Shown here in pieces: positions 16,590 to 24,283 of a stretch of 35,625 bases of DNA. The position numbers and the translations under genes are program-made. Location of the stretch: the NCBI GenBank assembly GCA_944323255.1, contig CALURU010000020.1, positions 1-35,625 on the forward strand, written 5' to 3'. The first letter of the stretch is position 1, and every line of letters begins with the position of its first letter. The DNA is from Candidatus Gastranaerophilales bacterium (GTDB lineage: Bacteria > Cyanobacteriota > Vampirovibrionia > Gastranaerophilales > Gastranaerophilaceae). The notes under the pieces are model-generated. The model was not told the origin of the DNA, made no database searches, and saw nothing but the letters and a program-made list of their open reading frames with translations.

Positions 16590-18833
16590 ATGGATTATAA
16601 CTTTATAGATAGTTCTATTGATATTGAAAATATTAATCTGCCGGAAGTTGAGGGTGTTAATAAGTTTCTAGTAAAAAATAATTACGCAGAGATAACAAAA
16701 GCGCTGGAATTTTTTAATTCAGACGGAACTTTTTTGTATGTACACGGTTTTTTAGGTACCGGTAAAAGACAGTTTATTAATTATGTTTCACGCTTTTTAA
16801 ATAAGGATGTTATTAAGCTCGAATATTATTGCAAAATATCAACAGTTTGCGATGATATTCTGCTGGCATTTATGGATTTGATAGAGAAAAATTCAATGGC
16901 GAAACCGGTAACATTAAATGCTAAAGTAACAACTCTTTCTGTCAAATTACAGCAATATATTTCTTCAATAAAAAAACCGTTTGTTATAATTCTTCATTCT
17001 TTTGATGATATCTTAGAAGAAAACAGACAACTTGTCATAGATTGTTTGGAAAATATTGCGAATGATTCAAATGTTAAAATAGTTGTTTCAACAAGGGCAA
17101 TGATTCCTGGAGCGTTTGGAAGTATAAAAGTTGATAAAAAAGTTTTTCTGAAAGCTTTTTCTAAAGATATTTTTAAGGATTTTATAAATTTCCACCAAAT
17201 AACATATACCGATACTGTACTTGAGGATTTTTATAAGTATACAAGAGGATATTATTATTACACGGCTTTGTCACTCAAAATAGTACAGGCTATGAAAATA
17301 TCTTTGAGTGATTTTCTGGCAAAGTTTAACCAGTCAGGCATAAGTTTCGATTCCTATTTGGGACTGACTTATGTTAACCTGATTCCTGCAACAATCAGAA
17401 ATTTTTTCTGGTTTTTGCGCACAATCAGGCATGGAATTTCTATTAATGCACTTGCTGTATTTGATTTGTATGATGAGTTTTCACTTGAATATCTGAAAAC
17501 TAATCTGATGATATTTCAATCCGGTGAAATGATATATGTTCAGGATTATTTTCAGCAAAATATAGATATATCTATACCGGCAAAAACTGAAATTAAGTTG
17601 CACAAATACATTATAAATATTTATGAAAAACAACTGAAAGAACCGCTGCAAACACGGGAAATAATGATATCTAGGCAGGCTTTGAGAGCGGAAATTGATT
17701 ATCACAATAAACGGATTAAAGAAATAGAAAGTGGAAAACAGCCGCAGCAGACGGTCGTTGAAACTGTAACCCCGCATGTTCCGGTTGAGAATGCGGAAAA
17801 ATCTCCGACAATTGATGAAAAACTTAAACAAGCAAAGCAGCTTATAGAGGAAAAGAAAAATACTGATGCTATAAATGTTTACAAAGAGATTTTAAATTCT
17901 CCGGAAATAGATCTTCATACATTAATGGAAGCGAGGATGCTGCTTGCAAGATTATATAAAGAAATTGGTGACTATTCCATGGCGCAGCATTATTATGAAC
18001 TTGTTGAAAGTTTCTATAAAAAACATAACGAAGTAATAAATTTAAATTATTTATATTATGAATTAACAGATTTATATTTTTTAATGTACAAAAATGAGCG
18101 GGCAATAGAGACAATCAAACAGGTTATTTATTCCGTAGACACGCCGCAATCTTTGATGGTTTCTGCCTGTACTCTTCTGGGAAATATTTATTCCAGCATG
18201 AATAATCCTGATGAGGCTTATTCTTATTATCAAAAAGCTTTGGAGTCATTGGATGAAAATACTTCTGATGAGACTCTTGCTGAACTTTATTTTAAGTTTG
18301 CACTGGCAAATGATGACAGACATGACGAGAAAAACGCCTTTGAATATTATTCAAAATGTATCGCAATAAGTGGTAATAATCCGTACCGGGCACTTGCTTA
18401 TTCAAACATGGGATCTTGTTATTTTGATAATGGAAATTATTCCGATGCAAGGGATTGCTTTTTGAAAGCGTATAATCTGGAAAAATCCAGAAATAATTAT
18501 GACGGAATTTTTTATACCGCATCTTATCTTGCAAAAATCTGCCAGCAGGAAAAAGATAAGAAGGCTCTGGACTATCTTTTGGAAGCGAAACAGAGTGCGG
18601 AATTTATAAATGAGGATTTTTATGTACTTGAGGCGACTTTGGCTCTCGGGGATTATTATTACAATAATATTTCCATGAATAAAAAAGCGCTGATTGAATA
18701 TTTTAAAGCCCGTCGGATTGCGCAGGCATTCGGCAGTTCTGTAGATATTTCTAAAATCCAGAATAGGATAAAAGATATGAAACTTAGAATGGCAAAAGAT
18801 GTTTTCGACGATATTGAGAAAAAATATGGATAA
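16590..18833 (+). CDS. P-loop NTPase with C-terminal TPR array (STAND-like)
   Basis: A 747-residue cytoplasmic protein. The N-terminal ATPase has Walker A GFLGTGKR (about 53-60) and Walker B-like FVIILHSFDDI (about 133-143), then VKIVVSTRA resembling sensor 1. A helical middle follows, then a charged linker (about 360-415), then tetratricopeptide repeats to about 720, for example NTDAINVYKEIL, GDYSMAQHYYELVE, NPDEAYSYYQKALE and GNYSDARDCFLKAYNLEKS. NTPase plus TPR is the layout of STAND signal-transduction ATPases, where repeats sense a ligand and the ATPase oligomerises; the specific role is unknown. It has a leaderless-type promoter and overlaps rsmG by 8 nt. Confidence 0.8.
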   Translation: MDYNFIDSSIDIENINLPEVEGVNKFLVKNNYAEITKALEFFNSDGTFLYVHGFLGTGKRQFINYVSRFLNKDVIKLEYYCKISTVCDDILLAFMDLIEKNSMAKPVTLNAKVTTLSVKLQQYISSIKKPFVIILHSFDDILEENRQLVIDCLENIANDSNVKIVVSTRAMIPGAFGSIKVDKKVFLKAFSKDIFKDFINFHQITYTDTVLEDFYKYTRGYYYYTALSLKIVQAMKISLSDFLAKFNQSGISFDSYLGLTYVNLIPATIRNFFWFLRTIRHGISINALAVFDLYDEFSLEYLKTNLMIFQSGEMIYVQDYFQQNIDISIPAKTEIKLHKYIINIYEKQLKEPLQTREIMISRQALRAEIDYHNKRIKEIESGKQPQQTVVETVTPHVPVENAEKSPTIDEKLKQAKQLIEEKKNTDAINVYKEILNSPEIDLHTLMEARMLLARLYKEIGDYSMAQHYYELVESFYKKHNEVINLNYLYYELTDLYFLMYKNERAIETIKQVIYSVDTPQSLMVSACTLLGNIYSSMNNPDEAYSYYQKALESLDENTSDETLAELYFKFALANDDRHDEKNAFEYYSKCIAISGNNPYRALAYSNMGSCYFDNGNYSDARDCFLKAYNLEKSRNNYDGIFYTASYLAKICQQEKDKKALDYLLEAKQSAEFINEDFYVLEATLALGDYYYNNISMNKKALIEYFKARRIAQAFGSSVDISKIQNRIKDMKLRMAKDVFDDIEKKYG

Positions 18834-19431
18834 GTTTGAAATAAAAGCGGATTTTGAAGATTATAAAAAAGTTTTTCTTGAAGAAAATAGTAAATTAAAT
18901 CTAATTTCTAAAAATGATGAGAAACTTCTTTTTGAAAAACATATATACGATTCACTGGGTATAAAGTTATTTTTCGAAAAATACGGTATAAAAAGCGGAG
19001 AAATACTGGATATAGGATGTGGCGGCGGTTTCCCCTGCGTACCTATTGTAATAGAATTTCCTCAATTTAAAGTTACGGGAATTGACAGCATAAGAAAAAA
19101 AATCAACGCCGTTAGTGAAATTAAACAGGCTTTAGGGCTTCACAATCTGGAAATGATATGCGATAGAGTCGAAAATATAAAAGGGAAAAAGTACGATATT
19201 ATAACAAGTCGTGCAGTTGCGGATTTAAGTAAAATTTGTGGCTATGCGCTGCCGCTTTTAAAGCAAAACGGATATTTTGTAGCATACAAATCGAAAAAAA
19301 TGCCGGAAGAACTTGAAAATGCTAAGAAAGTTTTAAGCAAATTCCGTGCAAAAGTTGTGGATATAATAACTTATACTTTGCCGCTTGAAGAATGTTATGA
19401 AAGGAACTTGATAATTATATCTTTTGTTTAA
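18826..19431 (+). CDS. rsmG: 16S rRNA (guanine-N7) methyltransferase RsmG
   Basis: Methylates G527 of 16S rRNA using SAM. I start at ATG 18826, within the last codons of the upstream gene, giving MDKFEIKADFEDY and 201 residues, close to the family. Motifs: LNLISKNDEKLLFEKHIYDS, the SAM-binding ILDIGCGGGFPCVPI, GIDSIRKKINAV, TSRAVADLSKICGYALPLLK and FVAYKSKKMPEELE. The ATG overlaps the preceding stop region by 8 nt, so translation is coupled to the NTPase-TPR gene. Confidence 0.95.
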   Translation: MDKFEIKADFEDYKKVFLEENSKLNLISKNDEKLLFEKHIYDSLGIKLFFEKYGIKSGEILDIGCGGGFPCVPIVIEFPQFKVTGIDSIRKKINAVSEIKQALGLHNLEMICDRVENIKGKKYDIITSRAVADLSKICGYALPLLKQNGYFVAYKSKKMPEELENAKKVLSKFRAKVVDIITYTLPLEECYERNLIIISFV

Positions 19432-19436
19432 CTTTT

Positions 19437-19590
19437 GTTAAAGGCTTGTAAGCATATCTATCATCCTGATGCATTTACCCGCCTATAATTCATACAAGCA
19501 AGTAGCCATACCTATCACCCCAATATATTTACTCCCATAATACATACAAACTGGTAACTATACTTATCAACAAAATATATTTACCCCTAG
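19437..19590. repeat. Diverged ~53-55-bp minisatellite, reverse orientation
   Basis: Three units each end in ATTTAC(C/T)C on this strand (about 19473, 19529 and 19581). On the minus strand they read GGGGTAAATATATT..., GGGAGTAAATATATTGGGG... and GGCGGGTAAATGCATCAGG..., each followed by a TGATAAGTATAG-like and a TTGTATG segment. They are diverged relatives of the array at 2193-2312, filling the rsmG-queA gap. Confidence 0.6.
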
Positions 19591-20681
19591 TTGATGAACA
19601 TGCAATCGCCATAGCTATAGAAGCGGTATTTTTCTTTAATAGCTTCTTCGTAGGCTTCAAAAATGAAATCTTTGCCGGCTAAAGCGCTTACCAGCATAAG
19701 AAGTGTTGATTTCGGCAGGTGGAAATTGGTAATAAGTTTATCTATAACTTTAAACTCATAAGGCGGGTAAATAAATAATTCGGAAGCTCCTTTACAGGCT
19801 TTTATTTCTCCAAACATTTTGTGGGCACTTTCTAAGGTTCTTACGGTTGTTGTGCCAACTGCAACTAGTTTTTTGCCCTCATTTTTTGCTCTATTAATTA
19901 AATTTGCAGTCTCCTGCTTAATCTCAAACGTTTCTGAATCCATGTGGTGTTCAAGGATATTGTCGCATTTTACGGGTCTAAAAGTCCCAATTCCGACATT
20001 CAAGGTTACGTATCCGATTTCAACGCCTTTATCAGAAAGCTTCTTCAAAATATCCTGTGTAAAATGTAATCCTGCGGTCGGAGCAGCAACAGAGCCTTCT
20101 TTTTTTGCGTAGACTGTCTGATATCTTTCAAAATCCAGTTTTTTAAGTTCTTCATTAGACATTTTACGCTCAATATAAGGTGGAAGCGGGATATTTCCGA
20201 CTTTGTGCAGAATCTCGAAAATGTCACCTTCGTAAATCATTTGTACAAGCCATTTTCCGTCATCAGGAAGCGGCATTTTAACTTCGCAAGATAGCTCATC
20301 GGATATTTTTATTACAGTCCCTACCCTTACACGTTTAGAAGGTCTGATTAAAACTTCCCAGGGGTAAATATTATTGTTCTGTTTTTCTACTTTTATCCCT
20401 TTTTCCCCTTCTGCGTAGTCCGGTCTTTGTTTTAAAAGAAAGACTTCGATTTTTGCACCCGTATCTTTGTAACCAAAAAGTCTTGCCGGAATAACCTTTG
20501 TGTCATTAAGAATCAAAATATGGTTTTCATCCAGCAGGTCAACAATGTCGTAAAAATGTTTGTTCAGAATTTCATGTTTGTCACGGTTGAGAACCATCAT
20601 ACGGGAATTTTCACGCTTATCGCTCGGTCGCTGCGCTATTAATTCTTCAGGTAATTTATAATCAAATTCTGATAGTAACAC
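19587..20681 (-). CDS. queA: S-adenosylmethionine:tRNA ribosyltransferase-isomerase QueA
   Basis: Transfers and isomerises the ribose of SAM onto 7-aminomethyl-7-deazaguanine in tRNA to make epoxyqueuosine. I start at GTG 20681 (MLLSEFDYKLPEELIAQRPS) because GGAG sits 6 nt upstream. The product is 364 residues; a longer frame to 20720 would add a tail made from a dispersed palindrome. Motifs: LILNDTKVIPARLFG, WEVLIRPSKRVRVG, IPLPPYIER, YQTVYAKKEGSVAAPTAGLH, FTQDIL, TLNVGIGTFRPV, and the C-terminal TNFHLPKSTLLMLVSALAG and YSYGDCMFI. It follows yidC on the same strand with about 54 bp between. Confidence 0.95.
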   Translation of the reverse strand: MLLSEFDYKLPEELIAQRPSDKRENSRMMVLNRDKHEILNKHFYDIVDLLDENHILILNDTKVIPARLFGYKDTGAKIEVFLLKQRPDYAEGEKGIKVEKQNNNIYPWEVLIRPSKRVRVGTVIKISDELSCEVKMPLPDDGKWLVQMIYEGDIFEILHKVGNIPLPPYIERKMSNEELKKLDFERYQTVYAKKEGSVAAPTAGLHFTQDILKKLSDKGVEIGYVTLNVGIGTFRPVKCDNILEHHMDSETFEIKQETANLINRAKNEGKKLVAVGTTTVRTLESAHKMFGEIKACKGASELFIYPPYEFKVIDKLITNFHLPKSTLLMLVSALAGKDFIFEAYEEAIKEKYRFYSYGDCMFIN

Positions 20682-20704
20682 TTTTACTCCATTCTGGTTG
20701 ACAC

Positions 20705-20730
20705 CTGACCCTCTCCTCAAGGAGAGGAGG
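20705..20730. repeat. GAGAGGGTCAGG-type palindromic repeat
   Basis: CCTCTCC (20710-20716), loop TCAA, GGAGAGG (20721-20727), flanked by CCTGAC. It sits between yidC and queA and accounts for the apparent N-terminal extension of QueA. The same kind of element is scattered in many genomes. Another GGGA-rich palindromic block is at 33726-33862. Confidence 0.5.
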
Positions 20731-20735
20731 ATTTT

Positions 20736-21818
20736 TTACTTTTCTTTTATTTGTTTAGCGTTTGCCAGGTCTGCATCATCAACTTTTGCTTCTTTTTTAG
20801 CATCTTCCGCTTCAAGCTGTTTGTTAATAATAACAGTTTGAATTACCTGAAATACGTTGCTTGAAATAAGATATAGCAGAACACCTGCTGGTATCGGGAT
20901 TATGACAAATGTAAAGGTCAGCATAATAGGCATAAATGTGTTCATAGATTTTTGCATTTGCTGCTGTGCAGGATCTTGCGGAACATTCTTATTCATTGCC
21001 ATCATTGCTCTTTGTGAGAATACCATTGTTACTGCAAATAATGCAATCAACAGTAATACATCATAATGGAATGCCGGTTTGACTTCTTTTGTCGGAATCG
21101 TGCTTATTAAAATACCATCTTTTCTAACAAAAGTCATTTTTTCTGATTCTTTTGTCTGAATATCTGTTACGTCAATTTCAGCCTTTTCTATCTGGTCAAG
21201 CTGGCTGAATTTGAGATTCAAATTATCAAGACTGATTTTGAAATCAGCAGGTTCGCCCGGCATTAACTCGCCTTGAACCTCTACAGCCTTATTAGGTTTT
21301 TCTATTTTTACGTTCAAAAGCGGCTCTTCAACACCCTGCAAATAAACTTTTGCGTTTTTACCGGTCATAAAAGTATCATCTTTTGAAACACCGAAGATTC
21401 CGTCATGAGACACTCCGGCAGAAGTTTTCAAAGTTGCATCAAGTCTTTTTATAAATAAAAATTGTGAATCGCCTGCCATTTGGATAAACTGCGGGCTCAT
21501 AAATGTTGAATACAGTAAAATAAATATAGGCATTTGAATCAACAGAGGGAAGCAGCCTGCCATCGGGTTAAACTTGTGTTCTTTGTAGAACTCCATCATT
21601 TTTTGCTGCATCATCTGCGGATTACTTTTATAACGCTCCTGAATAGCTTTCATTTTTGGCTGTAGCATTTGCATTGTTCTCATAGAACGCTGCTGTGAAA
21701 GACCTAAAGGCCACATTAATGCTCTTACAATTACCGTAAGTAATATAATACCGATTCCATAACTTCCTGCAATAGAAAGCATCTTTAAGACTTTGATAGT
21801 TAGTGTTGTAAAATCCAT
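20736..21818 (-). CDS. yidC: Membrane protein insertase YidC (cyanobacterial-type insert)
   Basis: Inserts proteins into the cytoplasmic membrane, alone or with SecYEG. I start at ATG 21818 (MDFTTLTIKVLKML), preceded by AGGGAAGAG; 360 residues. TM1 region: YGIGIILLTVIVRALMWPLG. The cytoplasmic hairpin follows (LQPKMKAIQERYKSNPQMMQ). TM2: FPLLIQMPIFILLYSTFM. A beta-rich insert of about 120 residues comes next (about 140-255), before TM3 (VLLLIALFAVTMVFSQRAMM) and the final hydrophobic segments (MLTFTFVIIPIPAGVLLYL). Most bacterial YidC have only a short loop there; as I recall, cyanobacterial YidC carries a similar insert. Gene order is fliL-fliM-fliN-yidC-queA on one strand. Confidence 0.93.
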   Translation of the reverse strand: MDFTTLTIKVLKMLSIAGSYGIGIILLTVIVRALMWPLGLSQQRSMRTMQMLQPKMKAIQERYKSNPQMMQQKMMEFYKEHKFNPMAGCFPLLIQMPIFILLYSTFMSPQFIQMAGDSQFLFIKRLDATLKTSAGVSHDGIFGVSKDDTFMTGKNAKVYLQGVEEPLLNVKIEKPNKAVEVQGELMPGEPADFKISLDNLNLKFSQLDQIEKAEIDVTDIQTKESEKMTFVRKDGILISTIPTKEVKPAFHYDVLLLIALFAVTMVFSQRAMMAMNKNVPQDPAQQQMQKSMNTFMPIMLTFTFVIIPIPAGVLLYLISSNVFQVIQTVIINKQLEAEDAKKEAKVDDADLANAKQIKEK

Positions 21819-21849
21819 ATTCTCTTCCCTAAGTTGTGCTAGTATCAAA

Positions 21850-21873
21850 AAAAGTGTACATATGTACACTTTT
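21850..21873 (-). terminator. Perfect palindrome with T-tract after fliN-side genes
   Basis: A perfect 24-bp palindrome centred on CAT/ATG (core GTGTACATATGTACAC). On the minus strand it is followed by a run of T. It lies 31 nt upstream of yidC and 43 nt past the fliN stop, so it probably ends the flagellar transcript; a perfect palindrome could also be a dimeric-repressor site for yidC. Confidence 0.65.
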
Positions 21874-21916
21874 AAGATACTTGAAATATAATTTAATGTC
21901 AAATTTGGAGATTAAT

Positions 21917-22423
21917 TCACTCTTCATTTTTATTTGTATTAGAAATGGTATTTAACCTTCTTGCAGGGTCTGTAATGTGAGTGATTCTTAATCCGAAGTT
22001 ATCTTCAATAACAACAACTTCACCATATGCAATAAGTTTTCCGTTGGCATATAATTCTACAGGTTCGCCTGCAGCTTTATTCAATGTAACAATTGAACCC
22101 TTTGTCAGTTCCAGCACTTTTTTAATAGGAAGTTCGGTTTTTCCGAGCTCTACTGTTAATTGTAATTTTACATCCAGAAGAATATTTAAATTTTGGTTAG
22201 CAGGTCCTTGCACCTGATCCAGATCTTCAAACGAAGCAAATTGAACCGGCTGAACCGTAACAGTTTTATCTTTGTTATGTTTATCGGATTCTTCATATTC
22301 TTCATCAGGTTTAACAGCCGGTTCAGGACTTACAACATCATCAATGTCTGCTCCGGCATCAATATCTTCGTTGTTTTCTTCTTCAGGCTCATTAGCCCTT
22401 TTTATATCATCGTCGTCCAGCAT
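21917..22423 (-). CDS. fliN: Flagellar motor switch protein FliN
   Basis: Part of the C-ring that switches rotation direction. The 168-residue protein has an acidic, low-complexity N-terminal half (DDDDIKRANEPEEENNEDID). Its C-terminal half, about 78-150, is a SpoA domain: LLDVKLQLTVELGKTELPIK, VLELTKGSIVTLNKAAGEPV, ELYANGKLIAYGEVVVIEDN, FGLRITHI. This matches FliN and is shorter than the fused FliY form. It lies 12 nt after fliM, with AGGAGAGG before the ATG. Confidence 0.92.
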   Translation of the reverse strand: MLDDDDIKRANEPEEENNEDIDAGADIDDVVSPEPAVKPDEEYEESDKHNKDKTVTVQPVQFASFEDLDQVQGPANQNLNILLDVKLQLTVELGKTELPIKKVLELTKGSIVTLNKAAGEPVELYANGKLIAYGEVVVIEDNFGLRITHITDPARRLNTISNTNKNEE

Positions 22424-22435
22424 TATAAACCTCTC

Positions 22436-23416
22436 CTAAAAATAATTACGCAGTAATTCATGCATTTCATCATACACATCTGTTATTTTAACACAAATTT
22501 TGTCCTTCATTGTTCCAGGGCGTGCAAAGAATTTTTTCTCGCCGTTAACTTTGACTATCAAATCGTCCTGAACTTTGTTATCAAGTTTAATAATATCTCC
22601 TTCAGTTAATTGCAGAAAATCATCCAGTGTAATACTGCACTGCCCAAACTGTACCCTTATATCAACATTAGAAGTGTTGATTTTGGAAATCATTTTCATT
22701 CTTTCATCATTAGAAGCGACAAGACCCTTGGTCTGGAAAATATGCTGTGTACTCAAATGTCCGAGAACGGTTTCTAAAACAGGATAAGGGAAACAAAGGC
22801 TGAATAGCCCGAAGTGCTTACCTGATATTTGAACCTCAAATGTCAGTAATGCAACAATTTCACCTGCTGTTGCAACCTGAATTGACTGGTAGTTGTCATC
22901 AAGGCTTATGAATTTCCCGCTTACAGGAATAATTGCATTCCAGGAGTCCTCAAGGGATTTGATTATAATATTAATGACCTTTTTAGCCAGAGCCTTTTCT
23001 ATGTCCGTAAGCTCTCTTGTCTGCTGCTCAATATTTCCGACACCTCCCAGCATTCTGTTTACTATGCAAGAGATAACTTCAAAACTGATGCCTAAAAGTA
23101 TTTGTCCGGAAAGCGGTTCAAACTCAAACACACCAACACTTATCGGTGATGGCATTGAACGTACAAATTCTTCATAAGTAAGCTGGTCAACTGATACGAT
23201 TTCAATCTCAACACGCATACGTAAATAACCGCTCAATACAAGCGAAATTGCTTTGGAGAATTCCCTGTGAATGTCTCTCAAAGCTCTCAGGTTGTCTTTT
23301 GAAAATTTGTCCGGTCTGCGGAAGTTATAAAGCTTATAGCTCTTGTGTTCCGAATCCGAAAACTCATCATCAAAAAAATTTAATTCTGTTAAATCATTGT
23401 TAGCACTTTTAGCCAT
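22436..23416 (-). CDS. fliM: Flagellar motor switch protein FliM
   Basis: C-ring protein that binds CheY-P and FliG. 326 residues, the usual length. The middle domain shows YNFRRPDKFSKDNLRALRDI near the start, LVLSGYLRMRVEIEIVSVDQ, TYEEFVRSMPSPISVGVFEF and ILGISFEVISCIVNRMLGG, ending in LFSLCFPYPVLETVL. The C-terminal SpoA domain is VDIRVQFGQCSITLDDFLQL and KLDNKVQDDLIVKVNGEKKF. The first residues (LNFFDDEF) do not closely match the LSQDEIDALL peptide that binds CheY in many FliM, so the input may differ. AAAGGAAAT precedes the start. Confidence 0.93.
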   Translation of the reverse strand: MAKSANNDLTELNFFDDEFSDSEHKSYKLYNFRRPDKFSKDNLRALRDIHREFSKAISLVLSGYLRMRVEIEIVSVDQLTYEEFVRSMPSPISVGVFEFEPLSGQILLGISFEVISCIVNRMLGGVGNIEQQTRELTDIEKALAKKVINIIIKSLEDSWNAIIPVSGKFISLDDNYQSIQVATAGEIVALLTFEVQISGKHFGLFSLCFPYPVLETVLGHLSTQHIFQTKGLVASNDERMKMISKINTSNVDIRVQFGQCSITLDDFLQLTEGDIIKLDNKVQDDLIVKVNGEKKFFARPGTMKDKICVKITDVYDEMHELLRNYF

Positions 23417-23443
23417 TTTATTATTGAGTTTATTTCCTTTGTT

Positions 23444-24043
23444 TTATTGAATAATAAATTGTCCGAAACTTACTCTCAAAACTTCCCTTTCTCCGCCAAG
23501 TATAGAATTAATATCGTTTGTTATTTGTTCTTTTGCAAGTTCTTTTCCGGCAGCAGTTGCAAGTTCTGCAGAGGTTTTGCTGGAAAGATTGGTTATTATA
23601 GCGTCTCTTATTGCAGGTTTGTACTGATTCATTTCTTTCTGAATAGCTTCCATCGGATCAGCAGGTGCCGGTGCAGCGCCGTGCCCACCGTGTCCTCCGC
23701 TCTTTTCCTCCTCAACCTTAGGGAAATCTGTTTCTTTTTGTGTAACTTCTATTGCGACATTAACTTTCAAATATTTTTTCTGATTTTCGTCGCATAAATT
23801 CAAAATAAAGTCGCCTAAATCAACTATGATTCCTTTTTGAATTTCATCTTCACTGCCTTCATCTGCAACTTCTTCCTGTGAAAGATTCAGCATTCCGATT
23901 TTTTGGCTTATGAGATTTTCCATTACCATGTAATTGACAGCAGCAAAAACTATGAACATTATAACAATTGATGCAATTGTCATTATCAAAAACTTAGTTA
24001 TATCCTGTTGTTTTGCGTCTCCCTGTTTATCATTATCAGCCAT
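23444..24043 (-). CDS. fliL: Flagellar basal body-associated protein FliL
   Basis: Single-pass inner-membrane protein that surrounds the stator and supports torque. I start at ATG 24043 (MADNDKQGD), with GGAG about 8 nt upstream; 199 residues. A cytoplasmic N-terminus precedes one membrane helix (FLIMTIASIVIMFIVFAAVN, about 18-37). The periplasmic FliL domain follows: GIIVDLGDFILNL, KYLKVNVAIEV, and the C-terminal LRVSFGQFIIQ. A His/Gly/Ala/Pro insert (SGGHGGHGAAPAPADP, about 118-133) is unusual for FliL and probably a flexible loop. First gene of fliL-fliM-fliN. Confidence 0.88.
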   Translation of the reverse strand: MADNDKQGDAKQQDITKFLIMTIASIVIMFIVFAAVNYMVMENLISQKIGMLNLSQEEVADEGSEDEIQKGIIVDLGDFILNLCDENQKKYLKVNVAIEVTQKETDFPKVEEEKSGGHGGHGAAPAPADPMEAIQKEMNQYKPAIRDAIITNLSSKTSAELATAAGKELAKEQITNDINSILGGEREVLRVSFGQFIIQ

Positions 24044-24247
24044 AATATTCTCCAACTATGCCTATTTTAGTATAATTATAATCTCTTAATGTATTTATTA
24101 ACACCATTGTTTGGTGTATTTATCCTGTCCAAAATTCTATTATTAAATTTATACTTTATGAAGTGCATTTCTATTATACCAAAACATTTTTATTTTGCCA
24201 AAAAAGAGCAAAACTTATGAAAAATTTTTAAAATAATATCTGTTAAG

Positions 24248-24277
24248 TTGATTATACTTATAAATCTATAATATAAT
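24248..24277 (+). promoter_or_regulatory. Sigma-70-like promoter of the histidine kinase gene
   Basis: TTGATT (24248-24253), 18-bp spacer, TATAAT (24272-24277), then 6 nt to the ATG at 24284, so the predicted +1 is the start codon. The upstream gap also has a hairpin ACACCA/TGGTGT near 24101-24117 facing the divergent fliL. Confidence 0.65.
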
Positions 24278-24283
24278 ATAATT

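Noticed and set aside
20682..20720. Longer N-terminus for QueA starting at 20720
   Set aside because: It would be encoded by the GAGAGGGTCAGG repeat; GTG 20681 has a ribosome site and matches the family start.
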